Shown here: positions 1 to 9,090 of the stretch, piece after piece
Layout of the letters: each line of letters begins with the position of its first letter
Position numbering within the stretch: the stretch's first letter is position 1
Made by a program: the position numbers and the translations under genes
NCBI GenBank assembly: GCA_965220465.1
Contig: CBDCPZ010000024.1
Span: 372,001 to 436,000, forward strand
Direction of reading: 5' to 3'
Source of the DNA: JAHDHW01 sp965220465
GTDB lineage: Bacteria > Bacteroidota > Bacteroidia > Chitinophagales > Saprospiraceae
Length of the DNA stretch: 64,000 nt
The notes under the pieces: model-generated
What the model was told of the DNA's origin: nothing
The model's database searches: none
Seen by the model: the letters and a program-made list of their open reading frames with translations, nothing else

Positions 1-636
1 CTACTTGATGTACAAAAACTTTTAGATTTAAAATTAGAAAATGAAGTGGTTGATGAAGAAAAAAGAACTGAAATCTTTCGTCAGGTGATCGAAGTCATTG
101 AAGAACGCATTGTGAATTTTTTAAAAGTCGGAACTTTTGTATACGTAAAATCTTCTATCACTGCTCCAGAAGGAAAACCTCAACTTACAAGCAGAGACGA
201 CCTGGATTATTATACCTATAAATATAAAATCTACCATCCTTCATTTCCTCATGAGCCAACTTCTGACCAGTTTTTTGATAAAGTTCAGTGGGAGTCCTAC
301 TTTAAACTTGGTCAATATATTGGGGCGGAAGTGCTTGGTGACGACGAGTTGGTTTCTTTTTCAAAAAGGCAAAAAAAAGAATTTTCAATAGAAGAACTGA
401 TCGCTCATTTTGACGATAATCTCGCTCTTTTTGATGAACTTAAAGAACAAAAAATTAAACCACCGAAAGAAAAAGCTACATCAAGGGGAATTCCTTTAGA
501 AAGAATAGAACCTAAAGAAATTATTGTTGAAACAACGATTGAGGCAGATTCTTCAATTCCCGAAACGGCTCAACCTGAACCGGAAACAAAAGACGAAAAA
601 GTGGTTTTAGGCGAAGAAGTGCAATACAAAATGTAA
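1..636 (+). CDS. C-terminal part of a probable patatin-like phospholipase-family protein (5' end outside window)
   Basis: The reading frame is open from base 1, so only the last ~211 residues are present; a GTG at 46 is internal, not a convincing start. The segment with FPHEPTSDQFFDKVQWESY (about codons 80-98 of what is visible) resembles the end of the long patatin-like proteins of Bacteroidota, where a 'hpsFPh..TsdQFFd..QfEaYr.LG' stretch closes the domain. The catalytic Ser/Asp part would lie upstream and cannot be checked. The tail (last ~70 residues) is Lys/Glu/Pro-rich and probably disordered. Family assignment rests on recall of that one motif. The gene is followed by a convergent FG-GAP lipoprotein gene. 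Confidence 0.5.
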   Translation, partial: LLDVQKLLDLKLENEVVDEEKRTEIFRQVIEVIEERIVNFLKVGTFVYVKSSITAPEGKPQLTSRDDLDYYTYKYKIYHPSFPHEPTSDQFFDKVQWESYFKLGQYIGAEVLGDDELVSFSKRQKKEFSIEELIAHFDDNLALFDELKEQKIKPPKEKATSRGIPLERIEPKEIIVETTIEADSSIPETAQPEPETKDEKVVLGEEVQYKM

Positions 637-745
637 GGATGTACTACAATTTATCGCTTTTTCCTTCGCAGAACCCTTACATTCCTTAAAAGGGAAATCC
701 GCACACTGCGACAAAATGAAAGACACCCAAATGTAATTCCATCGA

Positions 746-3700
746 TTAATTTAAAACTTTGGTTCTATTATTATAACCAAAGAACTGTAAAACGTTGCTG
801 TTGTTAGCCACTAAAATAGCCGGAATTTGATTTTGGATATAGATCAATCCCAAATCTTTTACGTCAAAAGGAAGAATCAAACCGTTATCGTTAATTTGTA
901 AAGAAGCTTTGAATGTTCCGTCTCCGTTTCCTTGTAAGACCAAGCCTTTTCCAGCATCATATTGTGGGGTTTCCACTTCAGTTTGGTAATAATTTCCTGC
1001 AACAACCAAATCAATTTTGCCGTCAATATTAAAATCTTTGGCAATGATTGCATTAATTGGAGCTAGTTGTGCTTCAACGGGTAACTCATGAAATACAAAC
1101 CCTTCGGAGCCTTTATTCTCAATAAAAGCGCTGTAAAAATAGTTGGCAGAATAATGAAGTGCTTTTTCAATTTTATCGTCCCCATAAATATCCGAAAGAC
1201 TGGACTCAGCAAATGATTGATAGGTTGGAAACTTTTGAGAAATAAACGGCATCTGAGCAGTTGAACATTCTTTACCTCTTACGGGAACTTTGTTTCCTTT
1301 GTATTTTTTACTCAGGACAATATCTAATGTGCCATTATCATCAAAATCATTGCAATAAACATAAAGCGGTTTATCCTCGGAAGGGCCGAATTTATTGTTG
1401 CTTCCTATATTTCCGGCAATAAAGTCTTCATCTCCGTCATTGTCAATATCAGCTGCGATAATACTTGACCACCAGCCTGTTTTTCCTCCAAGTTTGTATT
1501 GATCGGTAACGTTTGTAAATTTCTTTCCGTCATTTTTAAAACAAGTCACAGGCATCCATTCTCCAACCAAAAAAAGATCAACAAGGCCATCTTTATCAAA
1601 GTCCGTCCACACGGCATCGGTAACCATTCCAATATTTTTTAATGTTGGAGCTATTTGGTCTGAAACGTCAGTAAATTTTCCATTGTCATTTCTCAACAAA
1701 TATGAGTTTCCGGGAAATGGATATTTTCCAGGCGTTGTCCGACCAGCGACAAAAAGATCCATGTCGCCATCGCCATCAAAATCATAATTTTTTACTTTCC
1801 CGCTGCTTGTCTGCATTTTTGGAAGCGCTTTAGTATCCTTTTTGAAATTACCTTTTCCGTCATTTATATAAAGCCTGTCCTGCAATAAAGCGGGAGTATT
1901 TGAAAAGTCGCCCCCTCCGCCACTTGCTACATAAAGGTCCATATCTGTATCCCCGTCTGCATCAAAAAACAACGTTCCCATATCCTCGTAGTCTTTATCT
2001 TTGTTCCAGGTTTGGGTAGGTGTTAAATCAAAAAATCCGGTAGAGGGATCTTGAAAATACAACTGCCCGGCATGCCCTTTCGCTCCACCGACAAAGAAAT
2101 CTTCAAATCGGTCCCCATTGACATCACCAACGGTTACAAAGGGCCCAAGCATTGATTGCCGATGCGGTAAGAGAATTTCTTTTACAAAATCATCGTAAAC
2201 ATTTTCCTGGTGCCAAAAATGGTTTTCAAAAAAACGATTGGTTAAATCAATAAAAGGTGGGTTATAACCTGGTTGCGGAATTGGCTTCATAGCCAAACTT
2301 TGTAAAGAAATGGTATGAGTTTTATTAATTTTTAAATCTGTAATGATGGATTGAGTACCGTCCAGCCATTCGATTTTTACACTATCAATTTTCGAATGTT
2401 TATTTAAGCCAAAATGAATAATATCTTCAACAGAAGATTGAAAACCTCTTACAGGGTGTAATTCAGCATATTGCATTTTGCTATCGTGATAAATAGTGAT
2501 TTTAGAATTATAGGCAGGTTTCTTTCCACTTTTATCCAATATTTTAAACCGAATAAAATTATTGCCGGAAATTTTCTCCGCGTTATTTCTAAAAACAAAA
2601 GCCTCTTTGTCAATATTGCTAATAACAAGATCAAGGTCACCATCCTGATCAAGGTCAGCGTATGCTGCCCCGTTAGAAAAAGAAGGTTCTCGAAATCCCC
2701 AGTCATAAGATTTATCTTCAAATTGATAAGCTCCATTATTTTGGTAAATATAATTCGTTACCGGAGTAGATTCAGCTTTTAGAAGTTGTTCAAATACTTT
2801 TTGTTTTATGGTTTCTTTGTCAGCATTTTTAAAAATCATTTCAAGTTCCTTGCTCCAGTCATTGTTTTTTGTATCCCTGCGATAGCCATTAGTGACCATA
2901 TAATCTTTAAATCCATCATTGTCAAAATCAGCAAATAACGGAGCCCAACTCCACTCTGTTTTTGATACACCGGCGGAGAGTCCGATTTCGCTAAAAAAAC
3001 CATAACCATTGTTTACTTGCAATGAATTGAACATGTATTGTTTTTGGTATTTTAGCTGTTCAGTAAGTACTTTGAAATAAGGAACATCCATTGAAGACAT
3101 CAAAACCTTATTTCGGATATGATCTGCCGGAGTCATATCAACTACGCTCAAATCAAGTAAACCATCGTTATTGAAATCGGCAGCATCGGCTCCCATCGCA
3201 AAGTAGGAAATATGAGAGGTGCTTGTATTGATATTGTCTTCAAATGTTCCGTTTCCAAGATTGAAATAGAGATAATCCGGTGTAGAATAATCGTTGGCAA
3301 TATAGATATCAATCCAACCGTCATGATTGAGATCTGAAGTGACCAATCCTAAGCCAAAGGCTGGCTTTAATAGTCCTGCTTGCTGGCTGACATCTGTAAA
3401 AGTGTTGTTTCCATTGTTTCGGTAAAGGTTTCCACAATGTTCATGTCTTTTCTCCAAAGGCATTTTTTCAATTTGAACCAACCATTCGGGATCAGTCATA
3501 AATGCTCTCAAAGAATGATTCATTACAAACAAATCCTGATCACCATCTTTGTCGTAATCAAAAAAACTTGCCTGTGTCGAATATCCGGTATTGGCAATTC
3601 CGTATTCAGTTGCTTTATCGCTAAAAGTGAGATTGCCATTGTTGATAAATAATTGGTTAGTACGATATTTTTTTTCCTTATAAGGGCCAGAATTACACAC

Positions 3701-4120
3701 ATAAATGTCCAGAAAACCGTCATTGTTGATATCCACCATAGTGGCACCGGTTGACCAATTTTGGGCTTGAATACCTGCTTTTATTGAAATGTCTTCAAAT
3801 TTCATCTTCCCTTTATTGAGGTATAATCGATTTTTTGCATTGTTTCCGGTAAATAAAATATCAGGTAACCCATCGTTATTAAGATCTCCTATTGCTACTC
3901 CTCCTCCGTTGTAATAATAATTATAGCCAACAATATTAGTTGTTTCGTTTTCTTCGAGAATGTTTGAAAAATCAACACCAGATTCAATTGGGCTCAGTTG
4001 CGAAAAAAGAGGCAAATCTATGGCAGGGATAGAACCCGAAGGATTTGGTTCATTCGTACAATTTGTAATAAGGAACGGTAAAATTAAAAGCAATGCGATT
4101 CTTGTACTATAAAGATCCAT
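746..4120 (-). CDS. FG-GAP/VCBS repeat lipoprotein with ASPIC/UnbV domain (copy B)
   Basis: 1124 residues. The N-terminus is a lipoprotein signal: hydrophobic stretch at 8-18, then LITNC with Cys21 as the lipidation site, so it should sit in an outer or inner membrane leaflet facing the periplasm or surface. The body consists of many FG-GAP/VCBS repeats with calcium-binding-type loops (DLNNDG, DYDKDGDQD, DFNNDG, DADGDTD), as in beta-propeller proteins. Around residues 555-605 is an ASPIC/UnbV (CRTAC1-like) segment (VRGFQSSVEDIIHFGL then KIDSVKIEWLDG). Function in this family is unknown; binding of extracellular glycans or proteins is only a guess. It lies 216 bp downstream of a same-strand paralogue of identical length, so the pair arose by tandem duplication. 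Confidence 0.9.
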   Translation of the reverse strand: MDLYSTRIALLLILPFLITNCTNEPNPSGSIPAIDLPLFSQLSPIESGVDFSNILEENETTNIVGYNYYYNGGGVAIGDLNNDGLPDILFTGNNAKNRLYLNKGKMKFEDISIKAGIQAQNWSTGATMVDINNDGFLDIYVCNSGPYKEKKYRTNQLFINNGNLTFSDKATEYGIANTGYSTQASFFDYDKDGDQDLFVMNHSLRAFMTDPEWLVQIEKMPLEKRHEHCGNLYRNNGNNTFTDVSQQAGLLKPAFGLGLVTSDLNHDGWIDIYIANDYSTPDYLYFNLGNGTFEDNINTSTSHISYFAMGADAADFNNDGLLDLSVVDMTPADHIRNKVLMSSMDVPYFKVLTEQLKYQKQYMFNSLQVNNGYGFFSEIGLSAGVSKTEWSWAPLFADFDNDGFKDYMVTNGYRRDTKNNDWSKELEMIFKNADKETIKQKVFEQLLKAESTPVTNYIYQNNGAYQFEDKSYDWGFREPSFSNGAAYADLDQDGDLDLVISNIDKEAFVFRNNAEKISGNNFIRFKILDKSGKKPAYNSKITIYHDSKMQYAELHPVRGFQSSVEDIIHFGLNKHSKIDSVKIEWLDGTQSIITDLKINKTHTISLQSLAMKPIPQPGYNPPFIDLTNRFFENHFWHQENVYDDFVKEILLPHRQSMLGPFVTVGDVNGDRFEDFFVGGAKGHAGQLYFQDPSTGFFDLTPTQTWNKDKDYEDMGTLFFDADGDTDMDLYVASGGGGDFSNTPALLQDRLYINDGKGNFKKDTKALPKMQTSSGKVKNYDFDGDGDMDLFVAGRTTPGKYPFPGNSYLLRNDNGKFTDVSDQIAPTLKNIGMVTDAVWTDFDKDGLVDLFLVGEWMPVTCFKNDGKKFTNVTDQYKLGGKTGWWSSIIAADIDNDGDEDFIAGNIGSNNKFGPSEDKPLYVYCNDFDDNGTLDIVLSKKYKGNKVPVRGKECSTAQMPFISQKFPTYQSFAESSLSDIYGDDKIEKALHYSANYFYSAFIENKGSEGFVFHELPVEAQLAPINAIIAKDFNIDGKIDLVVAGNYYQTEVETPQYDAGKGLVLQGNGDGTFKASLQINDNGLILPFDVKDLGLIYIQNQIPAILVANNSNVLQFFGYNNRTKVLN

Positions 4121-4336
4121 GGGTTAATATTTTTTACTATTTCTAATAAATTACAGAAAAAACATGCTGTAATGCTGGTTGAAATTTCACAATTGAACTG
4201 GGTTATTGTGCTAATAATTCCTTCAACTACTTTTTAAGTTAATGCAAAACAAACTTTATAGTATCCTTTTAATCAGTGCTTTAACTTTATTGAGTAATTA
4301 CAAACTGCCTAATAATAATTTTCTCCGCTTGCTTAT

Positions 4337-7300
4337 CTAATACAATAATCCTGTTTTTTTATCATAACCAAAAAGCTGTAAAGAACTATTGTTGCTGGCT
4401 ACCAGGATTGCAGGAAGTTGATTTTGGATTGATATCAAAACTAAATCTTTAGCGTCAGTAGCAAGGATTAAACCACTATCTTTAAGCTGAATAGATGTTT
4501 TAAAAGTACCGTCACCATTTCCTTTTAATACCAAACCTTTGCCTGCATCATATTGTGGTGTTTCTACTTCTGTTTCAAAGAAATTTCCTCCAACTACAAA
4601 ATCAATATTGCCATCTTCATTAAAGTCTTTTGCGATAATACCATTTATCGGAGCAAATTGCGCTTCAACCGGTAAATCATGAAATACAAATCCATCGGCA
4701 CCTTTATTTTCAATATAAGCGCTGGAAAAGTAATTGACTGAATAATATAAAGCTTCTTGAATCTTATCATCTCCATAAATATCTGTCAGGCTCGACTCAG
4801 CAAAAGATTGATAGGTTGGAAATTTTTCAGATATAAAAGGCATCTGAGCAGTGGAGCACTCTTTTCCTCTTACCGGAACTTTGTTGCCTTTATATTCTTT
4901 ACTCAGTACAATATCCAATGTACCGTTATCATCAAAATCATTGCAATAAACATAAAGCGGATGATCTTCTGATGGGCCAAACTTATTATTAGCGCCAATA
5001 TTACCAGCGATAAAATCCGTATCTCCGTCATTATCCACATCGGCTGCAACAATGCTCGACCACCAACCGGATTTATCACCAAGACCTACTTGATCGGATA
5101 TGTTGGTAAACTTTTCTCCATCATTTTTAAAACAAGTCACGTGCATCCATTCTCCTACGACAAACAAGTCAATCAGTCCGTCATTGTCAAAATCTGTCCA
5201 GACCGCATCGGTCGCCATCCCCAGCTTTCTTAATTCGGGAGCAAGTTGGTCCGTAACATCTGTAAATTTGCCATTGTCGTTTTGGAGTAAATACGAATCG
5301 ACCGGGAAAGGATATTTGCCAGGCATTGTTCTGCCGGCAACAAAAAGATCCATATCGCCATCGCCATCAAAATCGGCGTTTTTTATTCTTCCACTACTTG
5401 TCAGCATTTTTGGAAGCGCTTTAGTATCCTTTTTGAAATTGCCTATTCCATCATTTATATAAAGCCTGTCCTGCAACAATTCCGGTGTATCAGCAAAATC
5501 ACCACCACCACCACTTGCGACGTAAAGATCGAGGTCATTATCGCCATCGGCATCAAACAAAAGGGTACCCATATCTTCATAATCCGCATCATTGGTCGTC
5601 GGCTGGCTTGTAGATAAATCAAAAGCCCCGGAAGTAGGGTCTTGCAAATAAACCTTTCCTGACTGGTATTTTGCACCTCCAACAAAAAAATCTTCAAATC
5701 GATCTCCATTAATATCACCAACGGTTACAAATGGTCCAAGCATTGATTGTCGATGAGGTAAAAGAATTTCTTTTGCAAAATCATCGAATTTATTTTCTGT
5801 GTGATAGAAAGGCGTCTTGATTAGCCGGGTTGTTAAGTCAAAGAACGGTGTTTTATAAATTGGAGGTTTGATCGGCGTGGTTGCTATATTTTTTAGAGAA
5901 AAAGTATGGGTTTTATTGATTTTCGGATCAGTTATTTTTGATTGAGTGCCATTCATCCAATCAATTTTTACGCTGTCAATTTTGTTAATACTGTTTAAAC
6001 CAAAGTGAATAACATCTTCAACAGAAGATTGATAACCTCTTACTGGCATCAATTCTACAAATTGCATTTTATCGCCATAGAAAATTGAAACTTTAGCATT
6101 GTAAACCGGTCTTTTTCCGCTGGCATCCAATACTTTAAAACGGATAAAATTATTTTTATTGATTTTATCAGCATTATTCCTGAACACAAAAGCTTCTTTA
6201 TCAATATTGCTAACAACCAAATCCAAGTCACCATCCAAATCGAGATCAGCATAAGCAGCACCATTAGAAAAAGAAGGGTCGTTAAAACCCCATTCTTCAG
6301 ATTTGTCTTCAAATTGGTATGATCCGTTATTTTTGAAAATATAATTCGTCACCGGATTGGCTTCCGCTTTTTGCAAATGTTCATAGACTTCTTGCCTTAT
6401 GTTTTCTTTTTTAGCATTGACAAAAATATCTACTAGTTTTAAATGCCAGTCATTATTTTTTACATCTCTGCGATAGCCATTGGTGACCATATAATCTTTT
6501 AGTCCGTCATTATCAAAATCAGCAAATAACGCTGCCCAACTCCAATCGGTTTTCGAAACTCCGGCAGCAAGGCTAATTTCACTGAAAAATCCAAAGCCAT
6601 TGTTTACCTGCAAAGTATTAAACATATACTGTTTTTGAAATTGGTACATGTCAGAAAAAGTACGAAAATCTTCCACGTTCATTGAAGCCATCAACACCTT
6701 GTTTCGGATATGGTCTTTAGGAGTCATATCGACAATGCCCAGATCCACCAAGCCATCATTATTGAAATCAGCAGCATCGGCACCCATCGAATAATAGGAA
6801 ATATGGGAAGTTCTTTTATTGACGTCATCCAGAAAAGTGCCATCCTTTTGATTCAAATACATAAAATCCGGCACAAAATAATCATTAGCAATATAGATAT
6901 CAACCCATCCATCCTGGTTGAGGTCCGAAGTAATCAGCCCTAATCCAAAGGATGGCCTCAACACTCCTGCTTCCTTGCTAATTTCCGTAAAGGTATTGTC
7001 TCCATTGTTTTTGTATAAATTAGGACAATATTGACGATATTCTTCCGGTGGCATTTCTTTAAATTGCTGTATCCAGGCCTGATGCCCTTTAAAACCTCTC
7101 AACGAATGGTTCATTACCAACAAATCGAGGTCGCCATCATTGTCATAATCAAAAAAACTGGATTGAGTCGAATAGCCTGAATTGGCAATGCCATATTCAG
7201 CTGCTTTATCGCTAAAAGTGAGATCGCCATTATTGATGTATAGTTGGTTGGTTCGAAATTGTTTGTCGGGATTATTGCCTGAATTAGATACATAGATATC

Positions 7301-7711
7301 CAAAAAACCATCATTGTTGATATCCACCATAGTAACACCGGTTGACCAATGCCTGGTTAATATACCGGCTTGCTCCGAAATATCCTCAAATTTCATTTTG
7401 CCTTTATTAAGGTATATACGGTTTTCAACATTGTTGCCGGCAAAGAAAATATCAGATAAACCATCGTTATTAAGGTCTCCTATCGCTACTCCACCACCAT
7501 TGTAATAATAATTATAATCAACAATAGTCCTTGAAATATCTTCTTCGATGATATTTGAAAAATCAATACCGGATTCCAGAGGACTCAATTGTGTTAAAAG
7601 TGGCAAGTCTTCGATAGGGGTAAGATCTGAAGCAATGGGATCATTGGTGCAATCCGTAAAAAGGAAAGGTAGAATTAAAAGCATTGTAATTCTTTTACTA
7701 AGTCTGTCCAT
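4337..7711 (-). CDS. FG-GAP/VCBS repeat lipoprotein with ASPIC/UnbV domain (copy A)
   Basis: 1124 residues, the same length as its downstream neighbour and alignable from end to end by eye. Lipobox LFTDC with Cys21. The same order is visible: N-terminal FG-GAP propeller, ASPIC/UnbV segment around residues 555-605 (VRGYQSSVEDVIHFGL), second FG-GAP propeller (GDINGDRFEDFFVGG, DFDGDGDMDLF, DFNEDGNIDFV). Differences are scattered substitutions rather than indels, which suggests both copies are under selection. A promoter-like TATCTTTG is present on the minus strand (7784-7791), about 70 nt upstream of the start. The 216-bp gap before copy B shows no clear terminator, so read-through into copy B is possible. 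Confidence 0.9.
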   Translation of the reverse strand: MDRLSKRITMLLILPFLFTDCTNDPIASDLTPIEDLPLLTQLSPLESGIDFSNIIEEDISRTIVDYNYYYNGGGVAIGDLNNDGLSDIFFAGNNVENRIYLNKGKMKFEDISEQAGILTRHWSTGVTMVDINNDGFLDIYVSNSGNNPDKQFRTNQLYINNGDLTFSDKAAEYGIANSGYSTQSSFFDYDNDGDLDLLVMNHSLRGFKGHQAWIQQFKEMPPEEYRQYCPNLYKNNGDNTFTEISKEAGVLRPSFGLGLITSDLNQDGWVDIYIANDYFVPDFMYLNQKDGTFLDDVNKRTSHISYYSMGADAADFNNDGLVDLGIVDMTPKDHIRNKVLMASMNVEDFRTFSDMYQFQKQYMFNTLQVNNGFGFFSEISLAAGVSKTDWSWAALFADFDNDGLKDYMVTNGYRRDVKNNDWHLKLVDIFVNAKKENIRQEVYEHLQKAEANPVTNYIFKNNGSYQFEDKSEEWGFNDPSFSNGAAYADLDLDGDLDLVVSNIDKEAFVFRNNADKINKNNFIRFKVLDASGKRPVYNAKVSIFYGDKMQFVELMPVRGYQSSVEDVIHFGLNSINKIDSVKIDWMNGTQSKITDPKINKTHTFSLKNIATTPIKPPIYKTPFFDLTTRLIKTPFYHTENKFDDFAKEILLPHRQSMLGPFVTVGDINGDRFEDFFVGGAKYQSGKVYLQDPTSGAFDLSTSQPTTNDADYEDMGTLLFDADGDNDLDLYVASGGGGDFADTPELLQDRLYINDGIGNFKKDTKALPKMLTSSGRIKNADFDGDGDMDLFVAGRTMPGKYPFPVDSYLLQNDNGKFTDVTDQLAPELRKLGMATDAVWTDFDNDGLIDLFVVGEWMHVTCFKNDGEKFTNISDQVGLGDKSGWWSSIVAADVDNDGDTDFIAGNIGANNKFGPSEDHPLYVYCNDFDDNGTLDIVLSKEYKGNKVPVRGKECSTAQMPFISEKFPTYQSFAESSLTDIYGDDKIQEALYYSVNYFSSAYIENKGADGFVFHDLPVEAQFAPINGIIAKDFNEDGNIDFVVGGNFFETEVETPQYDAGKGLVLKGNGDGTFKTSIQLKDSGLILATDAKDLVLISIQNQLPAILVASNNSSLQLFGYDKKTGLLY

Positions 7712-8050
7712 GGGTTGATATTTATATTTTTTCTAATTTGAAATCTTTACTGCATAAAATATTCCAAATTTCAATAATAAGAACAAAGATAAAGAATTTG
7801 ATTTTTAGGTTATTAATATCTGATTTTTTTTGGTGTTAAAATCTCTTCTTATTTGTAGCCCCAAAATGGGTTTTTTACCTTTTTTGTAAAGGTTTTAAAA
7901 TAAAAATAAAAGCCTAAAAAATATTTCTCATTGGTTTTTAAAAGCTAATTTATTGAAAATCAATGATTTGTAATTAATATACATATAATACTGTGTTAAA
8001 TTTTAGTACTATGTATTGCATAGTATTGTAAGTTGTTGTATTTTTGAATT
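7712..8050. other. Divergent intergenic region between FG-GAP gene and padR
   Basis: 339 bp, very AT-rich, no coding potential seen. It carries a minus-strand -7-like element (TATCTTTG, complement of 7784-7791) for the lipoprotein genes and, at its right edge, a palindrome plus -7 element for the padR operon (separate entry). Nothing else recognisable. Confidence 0.6.
8007..8046 (+). promoter_or_regulatory. Probable PadR operator and Bacteroidota-type promoter
   Basis: A perfect inverted repeat TACTATG-TATTG-CATAGTA (8007-8025) lies directly upstream of a -7 element TATTTTTG (8039-8046, matching TAnnTTTG). The padR ATG is at 8051, so transcription would begin on or next to the start codon and leave almost no leader. 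A palindrome overlapping its own promoter is the classical arrangement for PadR-family autorepression; binding itself is inferred. Confidence 0.6.
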
Positions 8051-8389
8051 ATGAACGTGGAAAATACAAAGGCACAAATGAAAAAAGGTGTATTGGAATT
8101 ATGCATCTTATCTATTATAGCTGAAGGAGAAATATATTCTACAGATATCATCAACAAGCTTGAGGATTCGAAGCTTCTGGTTGCTCAGGGAACCTTATAT
8201 CCATTACTGACGCGCTTAAAAAATGCCGGACTTTTAACCTATCGTTGGGAAGAATCCGAAACAGGTCATCCGCGCAAATATTTTCAAATCACTGAAATTG
8301 GCGAAGATTTTTTAAAAGGCCTTATCGAAACCTGGAACGAATTACTAACTGCTGTCAATCAATCCACTAAAAATATTACCTCAAAATGA
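8051..8389 (+). CDS. PadR family transcriptional regulator
   Basis: 112 residues, typical of the small PadR subfamily. The winged-helix signature is clear: KKGVLELCILSII..GEIYSTDII near the N-terminus, then LLVAQGTLYPLLTRLKNAGLL and the wing ESETGHPRKYFQITEIGE. These proteins repress by binding palindromic operators, usually their own promoter, and release on ligand or envelope stress. Its stop overlaps the start of the PspC gene by 4 bp, the common padR-PspC pairing of Bacteroidota, so the two are co-transcribed and the regulator probably controls the membrane protein. The 7-bp-arm palindrome upstream is the likely binding site. Confidence 0.93.
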   Translation: MNVENTKAQMKKGVLELCILSIIAEGEIYSTDIINKLEDSKLLVAQGTLYPLLTRLKNAGLLTYRWEESETGHPRKYFQITEIGEDFLKGLIETWNELLTAVNQSTKNITSK

Positions 8390-9090
8390 ATAAGATATTC
8401 AACATTAACCTGGGAGGCTACCCATTTACCATTGACGATGATGCTTACAAACATCTGAGTCATTATTTAGAAACTATCCACAACCATTTTCGGTCGTCTG
8501 AAGGATACGAAGAGATTACAACAGATATCGAAAATAGAATGGGCGAACTCTTTCTGGAAGAGGTTGGTGAAAAACCAATCGTAACCCTTAAAAATGTAAA
8601 GGCGGCCATTACCATCATGGGTACTCCGGAAGAATTTGGAGCTGACCCTTTGGAAGAAATGTCCGAACCAACAAAGAGTAGACGCAAGTCCGATTATAAA
8701 ACAGGAAAAAGGCTGTTCCGAAATTCTGATGATGAAGTGGTTGGCGGCGTTTGTTCAGGAATTGCAGCTTATTTTGGAGTACAGGATCCGATTTGGATAC
8801 GACTCCTTTGGATTGTTTTGACACTTTCAGGAGGTTTTGGAATTGCAGTATATATTATCCTTTGGATTATAGTGCCAAAGGCTGAAACTGCAAGTGACCG
8901 GCTTCAAATGCGTGGTGAAAGCATCAATGTTTCAAACATTGGTAAAATAATAGAAGAAGAAATGGACCACTTTTCAGAGAAGATAACAGAGCTTGGTGAC
9001 GAATTTTCTTCAAAAAAAAAAGGGCTGGCGAATTTGGAAGTAATGGAAACGCTCCGCGAAATGCCCTTAAGAAAGGGATTTCACTGCTAG
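8386..9090 (+). CDS. PspC-domain membrane protein, N-terminal segment (frameshifted gene)
   Basis: 234 residues in the zero frame. Residues ~1-90 form the N-terminal domain usual for Bacteroidota PspC proteins (NINLGGYPFTIDDDAY.., EITTDIENRMGELF). Residues ~105-165 are a PspC domain with RLFRNSDDEVVGGVCSGIAAYFG and a paired hydrophobic stretch (LLWIVLTLSGGFGIAVYIILWIIVPKA). A charged coiled segment follows, up to the A10 run at 9012-9021. Past that point the zero frame gives only 23 unrelated residues and stops, while the -1 frame continues with clear membrane segments. The real gene therefore runs to 10592, and this part alone is either a truncated product or an artefact. Member of the phage-shock-like envelope stress family; role inferred. 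Confidence 0.85.
   Translation: MNKIFNINLGGYPFTIDDDAYKHLSHYLETIHNHFRSSEGYEEITTDIENRMGELFLEEVGEKPIVTLKNVKAAITIMGTPEEFGADPLEEMSEPTKSRRKSDYKTGKRLFRNSDDEVVGGVCSGIAAYFGVQDPIWIRLLWIVLTLSGGFGIAVYIILWIIVPKAETASDRLQMRGESINVSNIGKIIEEEMDHFSEKITELGDEFSSKKKGLANLEVMETLREMPLRKGFHC
9012..9021 (+). other. A10 slippery run joining two reading frames
   Basis: Ten consecutive A residues. The zero frame reads tca-aaa-aaa-aaa-ggg, giving A_AAA_AAA heptamers. A -1 shift (or one extra A in the transcript) continues directly into a frame that stays open to 10592. It could be programmed slippage, phase variation, or a homopolymer length error in the sequence. Confidence 0.7.
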
